A stretch of DNA of 64,000 nucleotides from a bacterium D16-76. GTDB taxonomy: Bacteria; Bacillota; Clostridia; Oscillospirales; Acutalibacteraceae. The notes under the pieces were generated by a model. It had not been told where the DNA came from, did no database searches, and was given only the letters and a program-made list of their open reading frames with translations. Numbering within the stretch: position 1 is the first letter of the stretch; each line of letters opens with the position of its first letter. Location of the stretch: the NCBI GenBank assembly GCA_009917445.1, contig QZEE01000018.1:1-64000 (forward strand), given 5' to 3'. Of the stretch, positions 52,251 to 59,016 are shown one piece after another. The translations under genes were made by a program, and so were the position numbers.

Positions 52251-52574
52251 AACGCGTGGCCCTGCGTGACGCCGCCCGGTGGCCGCCTGCGGCGGCTGCG
52301 CTGGCTTCGAGCCCCCGTCTCCGTGAGCAAGCTCCCTGCGGCGGGCTCTCGAAACCGGCTTGTTCCCCTGCGGGGAACCTGGATCGGGCTCTATTAAGGA
52401 GATGGGGGAGAACTCTGTTTTGACGTGGGCTCGATTTCATAGGGACTCTGAAATCGAGTGTTTGCCAGGATTTTTTAGGAGGTGCGGCTGGGTTGGCTGG
52501 CCGGAAACCTTACAGTACAAAAGAAAGGGCGGCAGGCTTTTTACTTTTGATTTTGCCTGCCGTGTGCGAGTGAT
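52251..52574. other. 324-bp gap with an inverted repeat and a base-composition switch
   Basis: No gene is apparent. CTCGATTTCA (52430-52439) and TGAAATCGAG (52449-52458) form a perfect 10-bp inverted repeat with a 9-base loop. In this stretch the + strand changes from C-rich to G-rich. Confidence 0.55.
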
Positions 52575-53891
52575 ATGGTTGAATTTTACCATTCTGTGAC
52601 CCTGCACGAAGAACAGTGCGTGGGGTGCACCAACTGCATCAAGCGCTGCCCTACCGAGGCTATACGGGTGCGGGGCGGCAAGGCGGTTATTGCGCCGGAA
52701 AGGTGCATTGACTGCGGCGAGTGCATACGCATATGCCCCCACCACGCTAAGCGGGCCCGGTATACCCAGCTTGCCCGCATGCAGGAATTTAAATATACCA
52801 TTGCCCTGCCTGCCCCTACCCTGTATGGGCAGTTTAACAATCTGGACGACATTGACTATGTGCTGACCGGCTTGAAGGAAATGGGGTTTGACATGGTCTT
52901 TGAGGTTTCGCGGGCGGCAGAGCTGGTGAGCGAGGCTACCCGCAAGCTGATGGACGCGGGCAAGCTGAAACGGCCGGTAATCAGCTCGGCGTGCCCGGCG
53001 GTGGTGCGGCTGATTCGGGTACGGTTCCCGGATTTGGTGGACAACGTGCTGCCTTTGAAATCGCCCATGGAGACGGCCGCGGCTATGGCCAAGCGGCAGG
53101 CTCATGAGGAAACCGGGCTGCCGTATGAGGACATTGGGTGTTTCTTTATTACACCGTGCCCGGCTAAGGTGACGGACATGAAGGCGCCGATTGGGCTGGA
53201 AAAGTCTATGGTGGACGGGGCGCTGGCTATCAGCGATGTGTTCCCCATGCTTTCCCATAAGATGGACCATTTGGAGGGCGTTGAGCCTATTGCCAACTCG
53301 GGTATTATTGGGGTGGGGTGGGCTACCAGCGGGGGCGAATCGGCGGCGCTGCTGAATGAGAAATATTTGGCGGCGGATGGCATTGAGAATGTGATACGCG
53401 TGCTGGAAGAGATTGAGGATGAACGCATTGGCGAGCTTGATTTTATTGAGCTGAACGCTTGTGCGGGTGGCTGCGTGGGGGGCGTGCTGTGCGTGGAGAA
53501 CCCTTATGTGGCGAAGGCGCGGATACAGCGGCTGAGGAAGTATTTGCCGGTGTCGCAGAACCATTTGCAGGGGGGGCCCGTGCCCAGCCTGATGGAGTGG
53601 GAAAGCGGGCTGGAATTTTCCAATGTGATGAGCCTTTCGGAGAATTTGCAGGAAGCCATGATGATGATGGTGCAGATTGACGAGATTGAGCAGGAGTTCC
53701 CGGGGTTGGATTGCGGGGCCTGTGGGTCGCCAACGTGCCGGGCCTTTGCGGAAGATGTGGTGAAGGGCGGGTCGCGGAAGACGGATTGCGTGTTTGTGTA
53801 CCGCAAACAGCTGCAGCAGGTAGCCAGTACCTTGTCGGCGCTGGAAAGCGCGCCTTGCGTGCTGCCGCAGGAAAATCCCGCGGGCTCGTAG
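52575..53891 (+). CDS. Divergent [FeFe] hydrogenase-domain protein (group D-like)
   Basis: The 438-residue protein has two [4Fe-4S] motifs at the N-terminus (CVGCTNCIKRCP, CIDCGECIRICP), a hydrogenase domain, and a C-terminal cluster motif CGACGSPTCRAF. Loops read SSACPAVV, TPCPAKV and NACAGGCVGGV: the four cluster cysteines are conserved, but the cysteine before the first one is alanine, as in T. maritima HydS. The usual proton-transfer residue is therefore missing. It may be a sensor or a low-activity electron-transfer protein. It lies in the bifurcating hydrogenase locus. Confidence 0.85.
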   Translation: MVEFYHSVTLHEEQCVGCTNCIKRCPTEAIRVRGGKAVIAPERCIDCGECIRICPHHAKRARYTQLARMQEFKYTIALPAPTLYGQFNNLDDIDYVLTGLKEMGFDMVFEVSRAAELVSEATRKLMDAGKLKRPVISSACPAVVRLIRVRFPDLVDNVLPLKSPMETAAAMAKRQAHEETGLPYEDIGCFFITPCPAKVTDMKAPIGLEKSMVDGALAISDVFPMLSHKMDHLEGVEPIANSGIIGVGWATSGGESAALLNEKYLAADGIENVIRVLEEIEDERIGELDFIELNACAGGCVGGVLCVENPYVAKARIQRLRKYLPVSQNHLQGGPVPSLMEWESGLEFSNVMSLSENLQEAMMMMVQIDEIEQEFPGLDCGACGSPTCRAFAEDVVKGGSRKTDCVFVYRKQLQQVASTLSALESAPCVLPQENPAGS

Positions 53892-53905
53892 TCGCGGGCT
53901 TGTGT

Positions 53906-54045
53906 AAGTTTTAGGGTCAACCCCTTTTTTAAAAGGGGTTGCAGGGTGTGGGACGGAGTCCCACGGTCTGGACCTTGTAGCCTTGCGAAAACGCTGGAAG
54001 GGTAGGGAGAGACGTGCCAGTGGCACGTCCGACCGTAGGGGAACC
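53906..54045 (+). repeat. IHR-11, intergenic hairpin repeat
   Basis: GTTTTAGGGTC, hairpin CAACCCCTTTT / AAAAGGGGTTG, GCAGGGTGTGGGAC with GGGAC-GGA-GTCCC, then ACGTGCCAGTGGCACGT. It lacks the CCGAGCCGGCAGG block. The rest of the gap to 54271 is G-rich with no gene seen; a weak hairpin GGGGAAC / GTTCCCC lies at 54039-54062. Confidence 0.75.
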
Positions 54046-54271
54046 AGAGTAAGTGTTCCCCTGGGGGGATTTTGCGAAGCAAAAGACCCTGTCGGAGAGA
54101 GTTTGAGAGGACCACTGTAGGGGTTCTCTCAAGGCGGCCAGAGCGTGAGCGGGGCCGCCCTGGGCGCTGGGGTTTGGGGCTGGTGGCGCTGTTTTGCTTT
54201 GGGGTGCGGGGGTTTTTGTGGATGGGCCTGGGAGGCGAATCTGGAGATAAAGAAAGGAAGAGGATGCGGTT

Positions 54272-54616
54272 ATGACAATAAAAGAAATGGCCGATGCCTG
54301 CGGCTGGAAGCTGCTGGCCGGGGAAGAGGGCACGGACGCAAAGGTGGACGGGTGCTACATTGGCGACCTGCTGAGCTGGGTAATGGCCAGGGCCCTTTCG
54401 GGCAATGTGTGGCTGACGGTGATGGGCAACATCAACGCGGTGGCGGTGGCGGCCCTTACGGATGTGGCGGGGGTCGTGCTGGCAGAGGATGCCGCCCTGG
54501 ATGAAGCCGCCAAGACCCGGGCGGAAATGCAGGGGATGCCGATTTACTCCTGCCCGGAAAACTTGTATGAGACGGCGCTGAAGGTGGCGGAGCAGCTGGG
54601 GCAGGGCCATGGCTGA
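54272..54616 (+). CDS. DRTGG-domain-like protein (second of two)
   Basis: The 114-residue protein begins MTIKEMADACGWKLLAGEEGTD and contains WVMARALSGNVWLTVMGNI and LPIYSCPENLYETALKVAEQ-like segments, matching the small DRTGG-type proteins seen in clostridial hydrogenase loci. It overlaps the PHP gene by eight bases. The function is unknown; with the copy at 51396 it may sense a metabolite or bind nucleotides. Confidence 0.75.
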   Translation: MTIKEMADACGWKLLAGEEGTDAKVDGCYIGDLLSWVMARALSGNVWLTVMGNINAVAVAALTDVAGVVLAEDAALDEAAKTRAEMQGMPIYSCPENLYETALKVAEQLGQGHG

Positions 54617-55328
54617 GTACCGGTATGACCTGCATGTGCACTCGTGCCTTTCGCCCTGCGGCGACAACGACATGACGCCCCAGAACATCGTGGGCATGGC
54701 GGCGCTGATGGGGGTGGAAATCCTGGGGATTACCGACCACAACAGCTGCCAGAACGCGGGGGCTGTTATGGCGGCGGGGGAAGAGGCCGGCGTGCTGGTG
54801 ATACCCGGCATGGAGCTGTGCACGGCGGAGGAGGCCCACGTGGTGTGCCTTTTTGAGACCTTGGAAGGTGCTACGGCCTTTGACCGCTACATATATAAGA
54901 ACATGCCCCATATCCCCAACAAGGCGGAAATCTTTGGGGAACAGCGGAAGCTTTCGCCCCAGGACGAGCTTTTGGGGATGGAAGAAAACCTGCTGCTGGT
55001 GTCCTCGTTTGTAGGGGTGGACGACGTGGCGGCGCTGGCCCGGGAGTACGGGGGGGTTGCGCTGCCAGCTCATGTGGACCGGGACTCGTACAGCGTGATA
55101 GCGGCGCTGGGGCAGCTGCCGCCAGAGGCGGGGTTTACGGCTTTTGAGGCCACCAGGGGCTGCGACATGGAGGCGCTGTACCAATCGAACCCCGAGCTTG
55201 CGGGGCTGCGGGTGGTGCGGGACTCGGACGCCCATTACCTGGAAACGTTGGCGGAATCGGAGGCGCGGGGGATGGAGCTGCCGGAAAAAACCATAAGCGC
55301 GGTCATAAAAGTGCTGGGGCGGGGGTGA
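54609..55328 (+). CDS. PHP-domain phosphoesterase
   Basis: The 239-residue metal-dependent phosphoesterase shows DLHVHSCLSPCGDNDM with the H-x-H pair, GITDHNSCQNAG, AVLPAHVDRDS-like region, and SDAHYLET. PHP enzymes hydrolyse phosphate esters, including histidinol phosphate and nucleotide 3',5'-phosphates. Its overlap with the DRTGG gene shows they are co-expressed. A promoter for hydC follows directly. Confidence 0.88.
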   Translation: MAEYRYDLHVHSCLSPCGDNDMTPQNIVGMAALMGVEILGITDHNSCQNAGAVMAAGEEAGVLVIPGMELCTAEEAHVVCLFETLEGATAFDRYIYKNMPHIPNKAEIFGEQRKLSPQDELLGMEENLLLVSSFVGVDDVAALAREYGGVALPAHVDRDSYSVIAALGQLPPEAGFTAFEATRGCDMEALYQSNPELAGLRVVRDSDAHYLETLAESEARGMELPEKTISAVIKVLGRG

Positions 55329-55346
55329 AATCTGCAATCGCGTATT

Positions 55347-55443
55347 TGATATCGATATTTTGGTAACAATTGACGGTTTGTACAGGAAAATCCTGCGGGA
55401 AATTGTCGTTCTTTTTGACATTTTTCTTTACAAGAATTATAAT
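55347..55443 (+). promoter_or_regulatory. Promoter of the bifurcating hydrogenase operon with a shared palindromic motif
   Basis: Perfect TTGACA (55415-55420) and TATAAT (55438-55443) with a 17-bp spacer. About 57 bases upstream of the -35 box, TGATATCGATAT (55347-55358) repeats the 12-mer found upstream of rex at 22317-22328, suggesting a shared regulator. Confidence 0.8.
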
Positions 55444-55538
55444 AACCCGGGATTTTGATATATTTAGTAGGATATCGGGACATGGCCACAACCGGCTGTC
55501 CAAGTGAAAGCAAAACACTATTTTGGGAGGAAAGACCT

Positions 55539-56036
55539 ATGCAAAAGCGAATCAGCAATTTGCCGTTCCACGACACTCCCGAGCAGGCACAGAAGCTCGA
55601 GGAAGTGATCGCGGGCCTGAAAGGGCAGGAAGGGGCCGTGATGCCCGCGCTCCATCAGGCACAGGATATTTACGGCTATCTGCCGAAGGAAGTGCAGCAG
55701 AAGATTGCCAAGGGGCTTAATGTGCCTTTGGAGGAAGTCTACGGCGTATCCACGTTCTATTCCCAGTTCTCCCTGACGCCTAAGGGGCGCAACCATATTT
55801 CGGTGTGCCTGGGCACGGCCTGTTATGTAAAGGGGGCTGACAAGGTGCTGGACCGCATCCAGCAGAAGCTGGGCATAAACCCGGAGGAGTGCACCGAGGA
55901 CGGGGCTTTCTCCCTGACCGCCTGCCGGTGCATTGGCGCCTGCGGCCTGGCCCCGGTTATGACCGTGAACGAGGACGTGTACGGCCGGCTGGAGCCGGAA
56001 GAGGTGGACGGGATTTTGGCTAAGTACATGGAGTAA
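55539..56036 (+). CDS. hydC: NuoE-like [2Fe-2S] subunit of the bifurcating hydrogenase
   Basis: HydC transfers electrons within the HydABC complex. The 165-residue product has the NuoE helix domain (LHQAQDIYGYLPKEVQQKIA) and a thioredoxin-like [2Fe-2S] domain with CLGTACYVKGADKVL and CRCIGACGLAPVM. The ATG at 55539 follows GGGAGGAAAG. It is first in hydC-HATPase-[2Fe-2S]-hydB-hydA and has a consensus promoter. Confidence 0.95.
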   Translation: MQKRISNLPFHDTPEQAQKLEEVIAGLKGQEGAVMPALHQAQDIYGYLPKEVQQKIAKGLNVPLEEVYGVSTFYSQFSLTPKGRNHISVCLGTACYVKGADKVLDRIQQKLGINPEECTEDGAFSLTACRCIGACGLAPVMTVNEDVYGRLEPEEVDGILAKYME

Positions 56037-56038
56037 CC

Positions 56039-56617
56039 ATGCGTGAGCTGTCTTTAAACGTGATGGACATAGCCCAGAATTCCATATCCGCGGGGGCGTC
56101 GCTGATTACCCTTGAGGTGGAGGAGGACTTGACCCGGGACCTTTTGCGCATTTCGGTAAAGGACAACGGCCGGGGCATGACGCCTGAGCAGGTGCAGAAC
56201 GTTACCGACCCCTTTTACACCACCCGCACCACCCGCAACGTGGGGCTGGGGGTGCCGCTTTTCAAGATGGAGGCGGAAATGACGGGGGGGCACTTTACCA
56301 TTGATTCCACGGTGGGGGTGGGCACGGATTTGACAGCGGTGTTCCATCCGTCCAGCGTGGATATGATCCCTTTGGGGGACATAAACGGCACGGTGCAGCT
56401 GCTGGTGACGGGGAACCCGGAACGGGATTTCCTGTATAGCCGCCGGTATAAGGACCACGGCGGGGAAAGGGGTTTTGCCCTGGACACCCGGGAGCTGCGG
56501 GAGGTGCTGGGGGGCGAAGTGGCCCTGAACGCGCCGGAGGTGGTGCTGTGGGTGAAGGATTACCTGGAAGAGCAGACGCATTACGTCTTGACGGGTGAAG
56601 AGCCCGCGGAGGAGTAA
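56039..56617 (+). CDS. HATPase-domain protein within the hydrogenase operon
   Basis: The 192-residue product has a GHKL ATPase fold: N-box ELSLNVMDIAQNSISAGAS, G1 VKDNGRGMTPEQV, G2 VGLGVPLFKMEAE. No phospho-accepting histidine is present. It ends with a ~60-residue extension. It starts two bases after the hydC stop, so it is translated with the complex. HATPase genes inside hyd operons are known from other clostridia, from memory, but their role is not established. Confidence 0.85.
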   Translation: MRELSLNVMDIAQNSISAGASLITLEVEEDLTRDLLRISVKDNGRGMTPEQVQNVTDPFYTTRTTRNVGLGVPLFKMEAEMTGGHFTIDSTVGVGTDLTAVFHPSSVDMIPLGDINGTVQLLVTGNPERDFLYSRRYKDHGGERGFALDTRELREVLGGEVALNAPEVVLWVKDYLEEQTHYVLTGEEPAEE

Positions 56618-56652
56618 GGGCATTTTTTCTGTAGAAAGGAATGGTCACAACT

Positions 56653-57033
56653 ATGAAATCTTTAGCGGAACTGCAGGCAATAAAAGAGCGCGCCCGCGCT
56701 TCTGTAAACATCCGTGAGAACGCCGACGCCGAGACAAAGGTGCTGGTGGGCATGGCTACCTGCGGCATTGCCGCCGGGGCGCGGCCGGTGCTTACCGCCT
56801 TTGTGGAGGAAGTGGCGAAGCGCAACCTGCAGGGCATTATGGTAACCCAGACCGGGTGCATTGGCATTTGCCAGTATGAGCCGGTGGTGGAGGTGGTTAC
56901 CCCGGGGCAGGAGAAGGTCACTTATGTGAAAATGACGGCTGAAAAGGCCCTGCGTGTGGTGAACGACCACCTGGTAAACGGCAACGTGGTAAGCGAATAC
57001 ACCATTGGGGCCAACGCCATTGGCGCGAAGTAA
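56653..57033 (+). CDS. [2Fe-2S] ferredoxin-like protein (HndB-type)
   Basis: The 126-residue thioredoxin-fold protein has LVGMATCGIAAGARPVL and QTGCIGICQYEPVVEV with four cysteines for a [2Fe-2S] cluster. It resembles the HndB subunit of NADP-reducing hydrogenases. The ATG at 56653 is preferred; an upstream ATG overlaps the AAAGGA site. It lies just before hydB and probably provides an electron-transfer branch. Confidence 0.85.
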   Translation: MKSLAELQAIKERARASVNIRENADAETKVLVGMATCGIAAGARPVLTAFVEEVAKRNLQGIMVTQTGCIGICQYEPVVEVVTPGQEKVTYVKMTAEKALRVVNDHLVNGNVVSEYTIGANAIGAK

Positions 57034-57051
57034 TTAAGGGAGGAAGAATCT

Positions 57052-58842
57052 ATGTTTCGGTCAAACGTTCTGGTCTGCGGAGGAACGGGCTGTACCTCCT
57101 CCAACAGCGAGCAGATCATTGAAAAGCTGAATGAAGAGATCAAGGCTGTGGGCCTTGAGAAAGAAGTGAACGTCATCCGTACCGGCTGCTTTGGCCTGTG
57201 CGCGCTGGGGCCCATTATGGTGGTGTACCCGGAGGGGGCTTTTTACAGCCGCGTTACAGCGGACGACGTGAAGGAGATTGTGGACGAGCATCTCCTGAAG
57301 GGGCGTATTGTCAAGAGGCTGCTGTACCAGGAGACCGTGGTGGACGACAACACCACCAAGTCTTTGAACGAGACCAAGTTCTATTCGAAGCAGATGCGCA
57401 TTGCGCTGCGCAACTGCGGCGTGATCAACCCCGAGCTGATTGACGAGTATATTGCCCAGGACGGCTATGCGGCCCTTGGCAAGGTGCTGACGGAGATGAC
57501 CCCCCAGGAGGTTATTGACCTGATGCTGGCTTCCGGCCTGCGGGGCCGCGGCGGCGCGGGCTTCCCCACGGGGCTTAAGTGGAAATTTGCGGCGGCCAAC
57601 CAGGCCGACCAGAAGTATGCCTGCTGCAACGCCGACGAAGGCGACCCCGGCGCGTTTATGGACCGCTCGGTTTTGGAGGGGGACCCCCACAGCGTGCTGG
57701 AGGCTATGGCCATTGCGGGCTATGCCATCGGCGCAAGCCAGGGCTATATTTACATCCGCGCGGAATACCCCATTGCGGTAAAGCGGCTGCAGATTGCCAT
57801 TGACCAGGCCAGGGAATACGGCCTTTTGGGCAAGAACATTTTTGATTCTGGCTTTGATTTTGATATTGACATCCGTTTGGGCGCCGGCGCTTTTGTGTGC
57901 GGCGAAGAGACGGCTTTGATGACCTCGATTGAAGGCAAGCGCGGCGAGCCCCGTGTGCGGCCGCCGTTCCCGGCTTTGAAGGGCCTGTTTGGAAAGCCCA
58001 CGGTGCTGAACAACGTGGAGACCTATGCCAACATCCCCCAGATTATTTTGAAGGGCGCGGATTGGTTTAAGTCCATTGGCACCGAGAAGTCCCCGGGCAC
58101 CAAGGTGTTTGCTTTGGGCGGCAAGATTACCAACACCGGCCTGGTGGAAGTGCCTATGGGCACCACCTTGCGGGAAGTTGTGGAGGACATTGGCGGCGGC
58201 GTACCCGGCGGCCATACCTTTAAGGCGGCCCAGACTGGCGGCCCCTCTGGCGGGTGCATACCGGCTAAGCTGATTGACACGCCTATTGATTACGACAACC
58301 TGCTGGCTATTGGCTCTATGATGGGCTCTGGCGGCTTGATTGTTATGGACGAGACCACCTGTATGGTGGATATTGCCAAGTTCTTCCTGGAGTTTACGGT
58401 GGACGAATCCTGCGGCAAGTGCACGCCCTGCCGGGTGGGCACCAAGCGGCTGCTGGAGATTTTGAACAAGATCACCAGCGGCAACGGCACCCTGGAGGAT
58501 ATCGACAAGATGGAGGAGCTGTGCTATTACATTAAGGAGAACAGCTTGTGCGGCTTGGGCCAGACGGCCCCGAACCCGGTGCTTTCTACGTTGAAGTATT
58601 ACAGGGATGAGTATGAGGCCCATGTGGTGGAGCACCGCTGCCCCGCCGGCGCCTGCAAGGCTTTGACCAACTTTACCATTGAGGCTGATAAGTGCAAGGG
58701 CTGCACCTTGTGCGCCCGCAACTGCCCTGTGGGGGCCATTTCCGGCGCTGTTAAGCAGCTGCACGTCATTGATACCAACAAGTGCATCAAGTGCGGCGTC
58801 TGCATGGAGAAGTGCAAGTTTGGCGCTGTTGTGAAGAAATAA
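57052..58842 (+). CDS. hydB: NuoF-like NAD(P)-binding subunit of the bifurcating hydrogenase
   Basis: HydB carries the FMN that splits electrons between NADH and ferredoxin. The 596 residues are: [2Fe-2S] domain (CGGTGCTSSNSEQI, TGCFGLCALGPI); FMN/NADH domain with GRGGAGFPTGLKWKF and NADEGDPGAFMD; [4Fe-4S] motif SCGKCTPCRVGTKR; and two C-terminal ferredoxin clusters (CKGCTLCARNCP, CIKCGVCMEKCK). GGGAGGAAG precedes the ATG. All cluster motifs are intact. The gap to hydA contains IHR-12. Confidence 0.96.
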   Translation: MFRSNVLVCGGTGCTSSNSEQIIEKLNEEIKAVGLEKEVNVIRTGCFGLCALGPIMVVYPEGAFYSRVTADDVKEIVDEHLLKGRIVKRLLYQETVVDDNTTKSLNETKFYSKQMRIALRNCGVINPELIDEYIAQDGYAALGKVLTEMTPQEVIDLMLASGLRGRGGAGFPTGLKWKFAAANQADQKYACCNADEGDPGAFMDRSVLEGDPHSVLEAMAIAGYAIGASQGYIYIRAEYPIAVKRLQIAIDQAREYGLLGKNIFDSGFDFDIDIRLGAGAFVCGEETALMTSIEGKRGEPRVRPPFPALKGLFGKPTVLNNVETYANIPQIILKGADWFKSIGTEKSPGTKVFALGGKITNTGLVEVPMGTTLREVVEDIGGGVPGGHTFKAAQTGGPSGGCIPAKLIDTPIDYDNLLAIGSMMGSGGLIVMDETTCMVDIAKFFLEFTVDESCGKCTPCRVGTKRLLEILNKITSGNGTLEDIDKMEELCYYIKENSLCGLGQTAPNPVLSTLKYYRDEYEAHVVEHRCPAGACKALTNFTIEADKCKGCTLCARNCPVGAISGAVKQLHVIDTNKCIKCGVCMEKCKFGAVVKK

Positions 58843-58872
58843 GCAGCGTGGCTTGGGCTTTTTGCAGGGCGT

Positions 58873-58955
58873 GTTGGGGCGCTGCCCCAAACCCCGGGAG
58901 GGGCGCCGCCCCTCCACCCCGCAAGGGGTCACGGACCCCTTGACCCCGTTTGGGG
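58873..58955 (-). repeat. IHR-12, intergenic hairpin repeat between hydB and hydA (minus orientation)
   Basis: Two hairpins with different arms stand in tandem between the same scaffolds: AAGGGGTC / GACCCCTT followed by GCGGGG, and GGAGGGGC / GCCCCTCC followed by CGGGG, then GGGGCAGCGCCCC. Confidence 0.8.
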
Positions 58956-59016
58956 CCGCCTGCGCGGTTCTGCGAGGGCCTGCCGCGTAATGTAAGAAAG
59001 GATTGATTATAAGTTT

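Noticed and set aside
51000-52600. Replication origin with DnaA boxes
   Set aside because: I saw no TTATCCACA-like cluster; only one poor match near 50890. The skew switch is reported, but an origin cannot be claimed.
55347-55443. Rex operator upstream of hydC
   Set aside because: Only a half-site (TTGTTACC on the minus strand near 55361-55369) is present, without the second half.
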